From Clostridium sp. Marseille-Q2269 (GTDB taxonomy: Bacteria; Bacillota; Clostridia; Clostridiales; Clostridiaceae), in assembly GCF_943736985.1 (NCBI RefSeq), contig NZ_CALSFS010000004.1, positions 1-55,106 on the forward strand: a stretch of 55,106 bases of DNA, in the 5' to 3' direction. The translations under genes and the position numbers were made by a program. Under the pieces are notes generated by a model, which had not been told where the DNA came from, searched no databases, and worked only from the letters and a program-made list of their open reading frames with translations. Of this stretch, positions 1 through 7,719 are shown one piece after another. The stretch's first letter is position 1. Each line of letters opens with the position of its first letter.

Positions 1-740
1 GGGCCAGTATTTCCAGTAGGACCAGTAACTCCAGTAATACCCTGAGGACCTGTATCCCCAGTAGATCCAGTAACTCCAGTGACACCTTGAGGACCAGTAT
101 TTCCAGTAGGACCGGTAACTCCAGTAATACCCTGAGGGCCAGTAACACCAGTAGCACCAGTAACTCCTTGAGGGCCTGTATTGCCAGTAGGACCAGTTAC
201 TCCAGTAATCCCTTGAGCACCAGTAGCCCCTCTAGGCCCCGTAATACCTCTAATGCCTTGAGCACCGGTAGTTCCTCTAGGTCCGGTAATACCTCTAATA
301 CCCTGAGCACCAGTAGCACCTCTAGGTCCGGTAATACCTCTAATACCCTGAACCCCAGCAGCGCCTCTAGGTCCAGTAATACCTTGAGGTCCAGTAACCC
401 CCGTAGCTCCAGTAATACCCTGAGGGCCAGAATCACCAGTAGGACCGGTAACTCCAGTAATCCCTTGAGGGCCTGTATTGCCAGTAGATCCAGTAACTCC
501 AGTGATACCTTGAGGGCCAGTATTGCCAGTAGGACCAGTGACTCCAGTAATACCCTGAGGGCCTGTATTGCCAGTAGATCCAGTAACTCCAGTGACACCT
601 TGAGGACCAATATTCCCAGTAATACCTCGTGGTCCAGTAGTTCCTGTTGAACCTGTAATTCCTCTAGGACCTGTTGGTCCAGGTGGACAGGTGCATTTAC
701 TACAACTTGGCACAAACATAATTTTATGTTTATAATCCAA
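1..740 (-). CDS. collagen-like exosporium glycoprotein (BclA-type), 3' end outside window
   Basis: Read on the minus strand, the gene opens with a short Cys-containing head ending in [14 protein letters not shown]. From about residue 21 it is Gly-X-X triplets (Gly-Pro-Gln/Arg-Gly-Ile/Val-Thr) right to the window edge, so the C-terminal domain is missing. The likely start is TTG at 740, seven nucleotides or so after the AAGGTGAT ribosome site. The next in-frame ATG, at 719, has no good site. The gene at 2481-3455 has the same leader geometry and the same TTG position. Collagen-like proteins of this architecture form the hair-like nap of bacillus and clostridial exosporia. The threonines are potential O-glycosylation sites, and a glycosyltransferase lies just upstream at 1152-2237. 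The family assignment is firm. The exosporium location is inferred from the family and the neighbours. Confidence 0.85.
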   Translation of the reverse strand, partial: MDYKHKIMFVPSCSKCTCPPGPTGPRGITGSTGTTGPRGITGNIGPQGVTGVTGSTGNTGPQGITGVTGPTGNTGPQGITGVTGSTGNTGPQGITGVTGPTGDSGPQGITGATGVTGPQGITGPRGAAGVQGIRGITGPRGATGAQGIRGITGPRGTTGAQGIRGITGPRGATGAQGITGVTGPTGNTGPQGVTGATGVTGPQGITGVTGPTGNTGPQGVTGVTGSTGDTGPQGITGVTGPTGNTG

Positions 741-811
741 ATAAATCACCTTCTATTTAAAGTAGTACATTGATAACCTACTTGATAAAAATTAATATAA
801 GATTATCAATA

Positions 812-840
812 TATGATATGAATAATTTTTTATATTTAGT
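812..840 (-). promoter_or_regulatory. candidate sigma-K promoter of the collagen-like gene at 1-740
   Basis: On the minus strand CATATCATA (820-812) matches the sigma-K -10 consensus CATANNNTA. An AC dinucleotide lies 18 nt upstream (840-839), near the expected -35 position. The identical nonamer precedes the glycosyltransferase at 2308-2300. Confidence 0.5.
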
Positions 841-1015
841 ATAATATTGCAATTTCTTTGCTTTATAAGGTATAAATAATTGAACAAATTTATTATGGAT
901 TCATAACAATAAGATAGAAGAATTGATGCATTTCATAGGAATTAAGATGCAAATTACTTTGAAAATAAATTTAGCATTACATTATGATATTTTATTGCAT
1001 ATAATAAAAAAAATA

Positions 1016-1070
1016 ATAACATTTATCCTATATAAATCAAATAAAATAAAAATTATAGGATAAACGTTAT
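1016..1070 (-). terminator. terminator after the glycosyltransferase
   Basis: Arms at 1016-1032 and 1054-1070 pair over 17 nt with one wobble (21-nt loop). On the minus strand the hairpin is followed by a T-rich run with eight consecutive T, fitting a rho-independent terminator for the gene at 1152-2237. Confidence 0.7.
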
Positions 1071-1151
1071 AATGATTTTAAATAATTATAAATTTTAATA
1101 ACATCGCTTATAATTAAAGAATTAATTTAAGCTAAGGTTGTATTCATAATG

Positions 1152-2237
1152 TTAATCAAACCCAATACTTTTGAAGAATTTTTTATTATTCAGTAAAGTT
1201 TGATTGTTAGGGGAATATGAGAGAGCTATTTCATTATGTTCATAAGATAGCTTTTTGTTTCCCTGTTTATAGTAGCAAACACAAAGTTGAACGTGAGGAA
1301 GCCATGTCCAACAGTCATCCCTAAAGAATCCCCAACTATTTTTGGGACGTTCTAATTTAGTAGCTAATTCATACCAAAATATTGCATTAGGTATTTTATT
1401 TTCATTCAAGAAATAACGACCTAATCTACAACAAAATTCAGCCCTTGGGGTATCATAATTAAATGAATAATAACAGTATTTTCTAGCGTTAAAAGGATCT
1501 TTTATATAATTATAGTAATCTGCTAGCTTACCGCAGGCAGTTATCTTATCTTCATACCATCCAGAATTCATTTGCAATAATTTTTTATATTGTTCTATAG
1601 CTTTTTCATATAATCTATGATCATATAATTCATTTCCATAATAAAATACATCTCTTGGAGAAAATTCATAGTTATCTTCTATCATTTTCTTATATATATT
1701 TAAATTTCTATCGGAATCACGAGGTTTTACTTTATCATGAACTATAGCTATATCACTATCAAATATATTACCATATACTTGTAAATAGTTATGAACTCTA
1801 CCATACCACTTGAAATTCTTTTCTCGTTTGACAAGTCTGTTTCTTCTATAGCTTAAAGCCGGTATACCATCTTTATCCAAATTCATATTATAGAACATAG
1901 TAACAGAATCAATGGATCTATCAAGATTAGATGTTAATTTTTTGAATTTTTCTTGATCTTCTTTTAAGATTATATCATCTGCATCTAAATAGAATATATA
2001 TTCTTTAGTAGCTTTGCTGAATGAATAATTTCTTGCTGCTGCGAAATCTTGTATCCATTCAAAATAATAAATTTTGTCCGTAAATTTTTGAGCAATTTCT
2101 TTTGTTTTATCAGTAGAGCCTGTATCTACGATTATAATCTCATCTACTAGATCTTTTGCACAATTTAGACACCTTTCCAACGTAAGTTCTTCATTTTTTA
2201 CAATCATACATAAACTTATAGTTATAGGTTTTCCCAA
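1152..2237 (-). CDS. family 2 glycosyltransferase with TPR-like C-terminal half
   Basis: The N-terminal 110 residues have the GT-A fold signature of family 2: SLCMIVKNEE, then EIIIVDTGSTDKT, then the metal-binding YLDADD near residue 86. The C-terminal 200 residues read as helical repeats (ALYEKAIEQYKKLLQMN-like, AIFWYELATK) of the TPR type. This layout is common in clostridial and bacillar peptide/protein glycosyltransferases, including the SunS-like group. The start is TTG at 2237, behind GGAGATGATAT. It has its own sigma-K-like box (2300-2327) and terminator (1016-1070). Lying between two Thr-rich collagen-like genes on the same strand, it probably glycosylates them. That substrate is inferred, and the sugar donor cannot be told from the sequence. 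Confidence 0.85.
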   Translation of the reverse strand: MGKPITISLCMIVKNEELTLERCLNCAKDLVDEIIIVDTGSTDKTKEIAQKFTDKIYYFEWIQDFAAARNYSFSKATKEYIFYLDADDIILKEDQEKFKKLTSNLDRSIDSVTMFYNMNLDKDGIPALSYRRNRLVKREKNFKWYGRVHNYLQVYGNIFDSDIAIVHDKVKPRDSDRNLNIYKKMIEDNYEFSPRDVFYYGNELYDHRLYEKAIEQYKKLLQMNSGWYEDKITACGKLADYYNYIKDPFNARKYCYYSFNYDTPRAEFCCRLGRYFLNENKIPNAIFWYELATKLERPKNSWGFFRDDCWTWLPHVQLCVCYYKQGNKKLSYEHNEIALSYSPNNQTLLNNKKFFKSIGFD

Positions 2238-2299
2238 AATATCATCTCCAAATATAATTATTTATTTTAGTATTCATTCATAACATAACTGTCTAATTT

Positions 2300-2327
2300 T
2301 ATGATATGAAATGTTTAAATATTACGT
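2300..2327 (-). promoter_or_regulatory. candidate sigma-K promoter of the glycosyltransferase
   Basis: Minus-strand CATATCATA (2308-2300) matches the sigma-K -10 consensus, with AC (2327-2326) 17 nt upstream as the -35. It lies about 60 nt before the TTG start. Confidence 0.55.
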
Positions 2328-2408
2328 TCTATAAAATTTTAAAGGAAAAAATCTAGGAATATAAAAAATAAATTTAGAATTTTTAAGTATATATTTTATT
2401 ATAAAGAC

Positions 2409-2438
2409 AAGGCTATCTCAAAATAATGAGATAGCCTT
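2409..2438 (-). terminator. hairpin terminator after the collagen-like gene at 2481-3455
   Basis: A perfect 12-bp stem (2409-2420 with 2427-2438) has a 6-nt loop. On the minus strand it lies 43 nt past the stop codon and is followed by a modest T-rich stretch. The stem resembles sequences often seen at insertion-sequence ends, but here it is a simple short hairpin. Confidence 0.65.
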
Positions 2439-2480
2439 ATTAATATCATAGGTGTATTGATTTATTATAAAAAAATATAT

Positions 2481-3455
2481 TTATCCTATTTTTATAAGTT
2501 GTACAGATGCTGTAACAGATCCAGATACACTAGCAGGTATAGTAAGTGGACTATTTATATTAAAAAGTTGTAAGATATCACCTGCAACAGCATTAAATAT
2601 GGAATGTCCCATAATTTGATCATCTGTTATATTACCGAAAGAGGAAAATGGAATTATACCAGATATACTTAATCGAGGCTGAATTATAACTCCTTGAGGA
2701 GTTGATACAGCTTTAGTTACTGTAAATATTAGTTCGTATTTACCTGTTTCATTAATTGTAATAGATGAACTACCAGCTGTGTGTGAAAAAGCAATAACAG
2801 GATCAATAAATCCAGCATTATTAAAAGATATTGCTTGGTTAGTGTCAATATCTTCATCTTCTGCAATTGTCCTAGTAACAAATGCAGAAGGTAATAATTG
2901 AGGACCAGTAGGTCCGGTTACACCAATAGGACCAGTAGGGCCAGTAGGTCCGGTTATACCAATAGGACCAGTAGGGCCAGTAGGTCCGGTTATACCAATA
3001 GGACCAGTAGCACCAGTAGGACCGGTTACACCAATAGGACCAGTAGGTCCGGTTATACCAATAGGACCAGTAGCACCAGTAGGACCGGTTACACCAATAG
3101 GACCAGTAGGTCCGGTTATACCAATAGGACCAGTAGCACCAGTAGGACCCGTTACACCAATAGGACCAGTAGGTCCGGTTATACCAATAGGACCAGTAGC
3201 ACCAGTAGGACCGGTTACACCAATAGGACCAGTAGCACCAGTAGAGCCGGTTACACCAATAGGGCCAGTAGCACCAGTAGGACCGGTTACACCAATAGGA
3301 CCAGTAGCACCAGTAGGACCGGTTACACCAATAGGGCCAGTAACACCAGTAGGACCGGTTACACCAATAGGGCCAGTTACACCAGTTGGACCAGGAGGGC
3401 AAGTACATCTACCACAGCTGCAACTTGGCATGCATATCATACATCTATTACTCAA
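2481..3455 (-). CDS. collagen-like exosporium glycoprotein (BclA-type), complete
   Basis: The 324-residue protein has three parts. A Cys-rich head (Cys at about 5, 8, 12, 14, 17 and 19) ends in [10 protein letters not shown] collagen-like region of about 55 Gly-X-Thr/Pro/Ile triplets runs from residue 22 to about 187. A C-terminal domain of about 137 residues carries beta-strand patterns like those of the BclA/C1q-TNF-like trimer head. The likely start is TTG at 3455, preceded by AAGGTGAT at good spacing. A GTG nine bases further upstream lies inside that ribosome site. The repeats are Thr-rich, hence potentially heavily O-glycosylated. A glycosyltransferase lies immediately downstream with its own promoter. 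The family role is surface filament or nap of the spore. The exosporium assignment is inferred, and no symbol is given because clostridial bcl paralogues cannot be told apart here. Confidence 0.88.
   Translation of the reverse strand: MSNRCMICMPSCSCGRCTCPPGPTGVTGPIGVTGPTGVTGPIGVTGPTGATGPIGVTGPTGATGPIGVTGSTGATGPIGVTGPTGATGPIGITGPTGPIGVTGPTGATGPIGITGPTGPIGVTGPTGATGPIGITGPTGPIGVTGPTGATGPIGITGPTGPTGPIGITGPTGPTGPIGVTGPTGPQLLPSAFVTRTIAEDEDIDTNQAISFNNAGFIDPVIAFSHTAGSSSITINETGKYELIFTVTKAVSTPQGVIIQPRLSISGIIPFSSFGNITDDQIMGHSIFNAVAGDILQLFNINSPLTIPASVSGSVTASVQLIKIG
2900..3392. repeat. collagen-coding minisatellite (36-nt and 63-nt units)
   Basis: The triplet region is built of near-identical DNA units. 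A 12-residue unit ([12 protein letters not shown]) is repeated near the 5' end. A 21-residue unit ([21 protein letters not shown], in two halves) comes at least three times in the middle. Two copies of a 12-residue [12 protein letters not shown] unit close the array. Copy number is likely to vary between strains. Confidence 0.85.
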
Positions 3456-3529
3456 GCAAATCACCTTCCATTTAAATAATATAGTTATATTTTTAATAAT
3501 AAAGTCAGTTATATTGACATTATTATTAT

Positions 3530-3538
3530 TATTATATG
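3530..3538 (-). promoter_or_regulatory. candidate sigma-K -10 box of the collagen-like gene at 2481-3455
   Basis: Minus-strand CATATAATA matches CATANNNTA and lies about 75 nt before the TTG start. No clear AC is present at the expected -35 spacing, so the call is weaker than for the neighbouring genes. Confidence 0.35.
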
Positions 3539-3657
3539 ATGATTTTCTTTGTTTGACATAATTGTAAATGATCCTAGTATTAACATTTATATATAATGTA
3601 TAGAATTAGTATCAAAGCTTATTAAAATATAAATATATTATAGATTATAAGATTTAG

Positions 3658-3687
3658 TTACATTAAACAGATGTAAATCATATAATG
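3658..3687 (+). promoter_or_regulatory. weak sigma-K-like promoter of the Cys-rich gene
   Basis: CATATAATG at 3679-3687 differs from the sigma-K -10 consensus at the last base. An AC lies at 3660-3661, 17 nt upstream. A sigma-E reading of the same -10 lacks a matching -35. Confidence 0.3.
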
Positions 3688-3746
3688 TATTGACAACAAA
3701 TAAGCTGAATTAATAGTCTTAAATTTTTGAAAGGATGTTGAGATTT

Positions 3747-4331
3747 ATGCTATGCTGTAATGATAGAAAAAAACTACAAGAAAAATTAGAAGATTTATAC
3801 TGTAATGGCTGTGGCATGTGCATGTGTCAAGCTGCTACTACTTTATGTGATTGCTGTGTAGATCCTATGCAAGATTTATTAACTCAATTAAGAACTGTTT
3901 TACCAGCTACTGCAACAATTCAATTAACTTTGGATACTGGAGCTACTCAATCTTTTTTAGTAAGTCAAATAGTATCAATAGATGATAGTGTAATTAGTTT
4001 AAATATAAATGGTATTAATCAATTTATTTCAATTTGTAATATTTCAAGAGTTAGATGGACTGGTGCAGGGACAATAGCTTTAATTAATTTACTTCCACCA
4101 GTATGCACTTGTGACGAATGTGATTGTTATGAAAGACCACTAAGAGAAAGATTAAATAGATTAATAGGTAGTAATGTACAAGTACAGTTTGAAGGACAAT
4201 TAGATCCTAATGCTACTCAACCTATAACAATAAGAAAAGTTGGTCTTGGAATAGTTATAGGACAAAATATAACTGATGGTCTTGTAGATGCATTTTCAGT
4301 TTGTAAGATTACAAAATTTATTCAAGGTTAA
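3747..4331 (+). CDS. cysteine-rich candidate exosporium/coat protein
   Basis: The 194-residue soluble protein has about 17 cysteines in clusters: LCC at the start, CNGCGMCMC, LCDCC, and VCTCDECDC in the middle. Between and after the clusters come two similar beta-rich segments of about 60 residues (DPMQDLLTQLRTVLP onward, and RERLNRLIGSNVQVQFEG onward). Each ends in a hydrophobic-strand plus ICNISRV/VCKITKF motif, which recalls the small beta domains of CotB/DUF2642-type coat proteins. ATG 3747 is preferred because ATG 3735 lies inside the AAAGGA ribosome site, although the spacing to 3747 is long. Cysteine clusters of this kind cross-link spore surface layers. The exosporium role is inferred from composition and position, and the protein is not recognised by name. 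Confidence 0.7.
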   Translation: MLCCNDRKKLQEKLEDLYCNGCGMCMCQAATTLCDCCVDPMQDLLTQLRTVLPATATIQLTLDTGATQSFLVSQIVSIDDSVISLNINGINQFISICNISRVRWTGAGTIALINLLPPVCTCDECDCYERPLRERLNRLIGSNVQVQFEGQLDPNATQPITIRKVGLGIVIGQNITDGLVDAFSVCKITKFIQG

Positions 4332-4444
4332 ATATAAAGTTAAAAAATTTTTTGATAAAGTATATATTCCATTCAAATAAAATTGTAAAACTTAGATAAT
4401 AAAGCCTTCTTATATTTTATTAAATATAAGGTGTTAGATTGTTC

Positions 4445-4475
4445 AAGAACCCCATGTATTTGCATGGGGTTCTTT
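4445..4475. terminator. bidirectional terminator between convergent genes
   Basis: A 12-bp GC-containing stem (4445-4456 with 4463-4474) has a 6-nt loop and lies between the convergent genes ending at 4331 and 4539. It is followed by T-rich sequence on the plus strand. A weaker AT-rich hairpin lies at 4408-4430. Confidence 0.7.
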
Positions 4476-4538
4476 ATATAAATATTTAATTTATAATGTT
4501 AATTAATTATAATTTATATTAAGACTATGATTTAATAA

Positions 4539-6269
4539 TTATTTATAAGGTTTACCTAAAAGTCTTTCTAGAAAACTCTTATTTTTAGAGCATTCTAGTT
4601 CTTGCTTTATAAGTGAGTTTTCTGATTTTAATTCCTCTAGACTTGTTTCCAATTTTTGCGAATAATTTGTTATATACTCAAAACTTTTTTCTTTTTCTTC
4701 AAGTTGTTTTTTTATGTTGGAGGCTTCTATATCATATTGTGTTTTCAAGTCTTCTAAGATATTATGCTTAGATTTTTCTAATTTTTCTTTCAATTTATTA
4801 CTTTCTATTTTTAATTCTTTAACGATTTTCTCTAAATCTTTATTTTTATCAAGCAAATTTTCAAATTCTATTTCCTTATCTTTAAGTTGTTTTTTTATAC
4901 TTTCAACTTCAATAAAATATTTATTTTCAAGACTTTTTATAGTTTCAATATTTTGATTTTGAAATTTCTCCATCATACTATTTAGATTTTTATTTTTCTC
5001 TAATTCTTCATTTAATTTTTCTTTAAAATCCTTAGTCTGAATACTTAGTTTATTATTAGTTTCTAATGTGGATTTATATCTACTTTCAATATTGGATTTT
5101 TGTATAGAAATTTTATTTAGATTTTCAACAAGATTGTTAATACGAGTATTTTCTTCTTTTAATTTTTCTGTTAGCAATATAGTTTTATTTTTTAAATTAT
5201 AGTTTATAGCATTTCTCTCCGATATTTCTTGGAGTAATTTTCTTATAGTGCTTTCTGCATCACATTTATCATTATTTTTATTATTATATGTTTTAGTGAC
5301 TTTAGGTAAAAATACATTGATGGTATCAGATATAGAAGCAAATATATTTTTACTTTCTATAGATTTATCCCAAGGACTTTGTTCATAAACATATTTATAC
5401 ATATCTATATTATCAAAGGATTCAGTATAAATGTTAGATGGGGAAGACCATTTAGTATTGTTAAAGGAAGAATACATTAATTTATCATCTTCTAACCATA
5501 CACAGTACAATATATTATTGAATATAATAAATGTAGATTTATATATAGGAGTATTTGTTTGATAAATAGGGAAATTTACAATATTATTGCTATTATCTAT
5601 TTTTACATGTTCTAATGTATATATTTTATCTTCTTCAGACACATTTAAAATATTAAATTCTGTATCTTTTTTTATAGTAGAAAAATTAATATTGCCACCA
5701 TCTAATCTATATAACTTTTTATAGTCACACCACTTATTATTTAAATATTTACAAGAGTTAATCACGTTAGATCCCTTTTCTTTTGTTATGTAAAACATGG
5801 TAATATTATTATCTATTACTTCTAAATGGTAATGAGTTTCTACACTATTTATAGTATTTATAGGACCTATTATATTGGTATCAAATTTATTTCCATTCCA
5901 TACATAATGTAATATGTTACCCATAGAATCTGATCTGTTTTCATAGAACATAAAAAATATATGAAGTTTATTTTCCTTAGAAAATAATGTTACTTCATCT
6001 ATACGGTTATTATGGGATTTTAATTTATAGAGAGTTTGAACAGACCATTTTTTGTTGAATTTGCAGTATTTAATAAGGCCTTCAAAGGTTATACATACTA
6101 TTTCTATTATTCCTAGACTAGTTATATTTATATTAAATTTTGAAACGCCTTCTAGAATTTTTGTTTCTTCCTGAAATTTATTACACATTAATTCGTTATT
6201 TTTGTTAATATAAAATTCATACATATTACCATATATATTTTTGAAAATGTATGAGTTGTTAAAATTCAT
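4539..6269 (-). CDS. propeller-like domain fused to a long coiled coil, function unknown
   Basis: The 576-residue protein has no signal peptide or membrane segment. Residues 1 to about 320 contain repeated W-containing strands (HYVWNGNKFD, CKYLNNKWCDYKKLY, VWLEDDKLMYSSFNNTKWSSP), the pattern of sialidase- or tectonin-like beta-propeller blades. From about 335 to 565 the sequence is almost pure heptad coiled coil rich in Lys, Glu, Asn and Leu. Two similar sub-blocks occur there (IKKQLKDKEIEFENL and IKKQLEEKEKSFEYI). It ends in LERLLGKPYK. ATG 6269 is chosen because the upstream GTG at 6278 is part of the AGGTAGGTG ribosome site. It sits between Cys-rich and collagen-like genes and has a sigma-K-like box, so a spore-surface structural or adhesive role is a reasonable inference. 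No named family was recognised. Confidence 0.7.
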   Translation of the reverse strand: MNFNNSYIFKNIYGNMYEFYINKNNELMCNKFQEETKILEGVSKFNINITSLGIIEIVCITFEGLIKYCKFNKKWSVQTLYKLKSHNNRIDEVTLFSKENKLHIFFMFYENRSDSMGNILHYVWNGNKFDTNIIGPINTINSVETHYHLEVIDNNITMFYITKEKGSNVINSCKYLNNKWCDYKKLYRLDGGNINFSTIKKDTEFNILNVSEEDKIYTLEHVKIDNSNNIVNFPIYQTNTPIYKSTFIIFNNILYCVWLEDDKLMYSSFNNTKWSSPSNIYTESFDNIDMYKYVYEQSPWDKSIESKNIFASISDTINVFLPKVTKTYNNKNNDKCDAESTIRKLLQEISERNAINYNLKNKTILLTEKLKEENTRINNLVENLNKISIQKSNIESRYKSTLETNNKLSIQTKDFKEKLNEELEKNKNLNSMMEKFQNQNIETIKSLENKYFIEVESIKKQLKDKEIEFENLLDKNKDLEKIVKELKIESNKLKEKLEKSKHNILEDLKTQYDIEASNIKKQLEEKEKSFEYITNYSQKLETSLEELKSENSLIKQELECSKNKSFLERLLGKPYK

Positions 6270-6352
6270 AATATTCACCTACCTTTATAAAATTATATTA
6301 ATAACAAGTTTCTTATATTCTTTTAATAGTAAAATATTACTAAAAATCTATT

Positions 6353-6377
6353 TAATTTATGCAAAAATTATATTAGT
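6353..6377 (-). promoter_or_regulatory. candidate sigma-K promoter of the propeller/coiled-coil gene
   Basis: Minus-strand CATAAATTA (6361-6353) fits CATANNNTA. The nearest AC (6377-6376) is only 14 nt upstream, shorter than ideal. Confidence 0.4.
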
Positions 6378-6397
6378 AAAATATATTTTAACTAATC

Positions 6398-6425
6398 ACA
6401 CTTATTTTTTTATATGCATACTATA
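6398..6425 (+). promoter_or_regulatory. candidate sigma-K promoter of the CsxA-like gene
   Basis: CATACTATA at 6417-6425 matches CATANNNTA exactly. AC at 6398-6399 is 17 nt upstream. The distance to the ATG at 6476 gives a leader of about 45 nt containing AGGAGG. Confidence 0.55.
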
Positions 6426-6475
6426 TATTGAGATAAAACAATGTTTCTTCTATATGAAAAAGGAGGATATTTTAT

Positions 6476-7342
6476 ATGGCTATTAATTCAAAAGATTTTA
6501 TTCCACGTCCAGGTTTTGTAAATAAACAAGGATGTTTACCAGATCCAGTGGAGATATGTTGTATTCAAGTACCTAAAGTTTTTGATCAATGTTTAAAAAA
6601 GGAATGCTTAAAACCAACAGATGATTGTGAACAATTATGTATGCAAATACCAAATATTACAGATCCATCACAGGTTAGATGTGTAGGATGCTGTGATGAT
6701 TTTACAGTAGTTGTTAATTCTGTTACTAAATGTCCTGTTGCAAATGGTAGAACTGGCTATAAGAAAGTAACTATTAATTATACAGTTACTTTTAATGTGG
6801 ATGTAGATGTAGAAATAAATGGCGTAATACAAACACAAACATTAACTTATTCAGTAAATAGAACTATAACTGCTGGCAACTTATATTGTCCAGACACTAT
6901 AGCTAAAACTGTAATAGGTAGAGAATGTACATCAGCAGAAGAAATCGACCAACAGTTTATAAAACTAGAAATCGTAGGAGATTGTTTAAGCACAGACATT
7001 TCTAAGGTAGATTGTGGTGGTTGTGGTTGCAGTTGTACTTGCCCAGATGATCCTACAGATCAAAAAGTATTCTTATGTGTTACACTAGGATTATTTATAA
7101 TAATCAAATGCGAAATAGTGGTTCAATTAATGGTTCCAGCTTATGGCTATTGCCCAGTACCAGATGAATGTGATTGCTCAGAGGATCCATGCAAAGACTT
7201 TATGGAAAGAGAACTTCCAACTTTATATCCACCACAAATAATGGATAATTTATTTGATGATTGTGATGATAACGATCATTGTTATGATAATAAATCCAGT
7301 AAAGAAGATGTAGATGAAGGTACTCTAATAGCTAGTAACTAA
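6476..7342 (+). CDS. cysteine-rich exosporium protein, CsxA-like
   Basis: The 288-residue acidic protein has more than 25 cysteines, many paired or clustered (EICCIQV, CVGCC, CGGCGCSCTCPDD, CDCSEDPCKD). A central beta-rich segment (residues about 80-170, TVVVNSVTKC to LEIVGDC) has the alternating Thr/Val pattern of a beta sandwich. Hydrophobic strands follow at about 198-225. The tail is Asp-rich. The start is ATG 6476, eight nt after AGGAGG. Size, composition and position beside collagen-like genes resemble CsxA, the self-assembling basal-layer protein of the C. sporogenes exosporium. That match is from memory of the family and not from an alignment, so no symbol is given. If correct, it forms a disulfide-linked hexagonal array to which the collagen-like proteins attach. 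Confidence 0.7.
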   Translation: MAINSKDFIPRPGFVNKQGCLPDPVEICCIQVPKVFDQCLKKECLKPTDDCEQLCMQIPNITDPSQVRCVGCCDDFTVVVNSVTKCPVANGRTGYKKVTINYTVTFNVDVDVEINGVIQTQTLTYSVNRTITAGNLYCPDTIAKTVIGRECTSAEEIDQQFIKLEIVGDCLSTDISKVDCGGCGCSCTCPDDPTDQKVFLCVTLGLFIIIKCEIVVQLMVPAYGYCPVPDECDCSEDPCKDFMERELPTLYPPQIMDNLFDDCDDNDHCYDNKSSKEDVDEGTLIASN

Positions 7343-7419
7343 TTTGTAATTTAAGAATAATATGAAAATTATTTTTAAAAGTTTATCGTATTAATTTATA
7401 AATTAAATATGATAGTTGT

Positions 7420-7510
7420 AAGAAAAGGAATATTGAATATGTATGCTTTTTATAGAAAGGTATATTATGACTTCGATCCCTATATAGGGATTCGGAGTCT
7501 TTCCATTTAT
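7420..7510 (+). terminator. terminator of the CsxA-like gene, apparently a decayed T-box leader
   Basis: The hairpin at 7469-7499 (CTTCGATCCCTATATAGGG and onward) is followed by TTTCC and then T-rich sequence. It is nearly base-for-base like the terminator of the proS T-box at 18817-18845. The preceding 45 nt (ATGCTTTTTATAGAAAGG at its core) resemble the start of that same leader (18630-18677). The middle, including specifier loop and T-box sequence, is absent. It presumably now acts only as the terminator of the gene ending at 7342. Confidence 0.55.
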
Positions 7511-7542
7511 GTTTTTTTCATGAGATTACTTTGATCAAATAG

Positions 7543-7719
7543 ATTTTCTTTGTTGTTTTATGGTTAATTGAAATTAGAAAAGCAACTATAGATAAGAAGA
7601 GTGTTGTATGTGATTATAAGATGTACTTAGGTGATATTGATAAAAAAAGAGTTGTATATGAATATAAAATAAAAGGGTCTGTGGCACTAAGAATAAATGC
7701 TACAATGATATTGTGTTAA
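7543..7719 (+). pseudogene. possible decayed coding fragment
   Basis: An open stretch of 58 codons after a stop begins with a hydrophobic run (IFFVVLWLI). It continues with two similar DKK-x-VV-x-(D/E)YK segments and ends at TAA 7717-7719. It has no start codon with a ribosome site and runs into the inverted-repeat element at 7662. No family was recognised, and it may be chance. Confidence 0.2.

Larger units (their letters stand above)
741..1151. other. intergenic, no gene seen
   Basis: This AT-rich spacer holds the promoter of the collagen-like gene (812-840) and the terminator of the glycosyltransferase (1016-1070). No open frame with a ribosome site was seen on either strand. Confidence 0.6.

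Noticed and set aside
87-650. Open frame opposite the first collagen-like gene (Ser/Asn/Arg-rich)
   Set aside because: It is the antisense shadow of the Gly-X-X repeats. It has no ribosome site, and its low-complexity composition is dictated by the repeat.
197-715. Leu/Val-rich frame on the minus strand in the first collagen-like gene
   Set aside because: It is an off-frame reading of the same repeats. The true frame starts at 740 and gives Gly-X-X triplets.
2409-2438. Insertion-sequence end (GGCTATCTCA-type) at the hairpin
   Set aside because: Only a short perfect hairpin is present, with no partner end or flanking duplication. Terminator function explains it.
2900-3392. CRISPR-like regular repeats
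   Set aside because: The periodic units are in frame with Gly-X-X coding and have no unique spacers.
2872-3479. Two further open frames overlapping the second collagen-like gene (Tyr/Trp/Cys-rich and Arg/Thr/Ser-rich)
   Set aside because: They are repeat-driven shadows of the collagen-like frame, with no start signals.
6241-6486. 81-codon plus-strand frame before the CsxA-like gene
   Set aside because: It covers the divergent promoter region and overlaps the real ATG at 6476. It has no ribosome site or family pattern.
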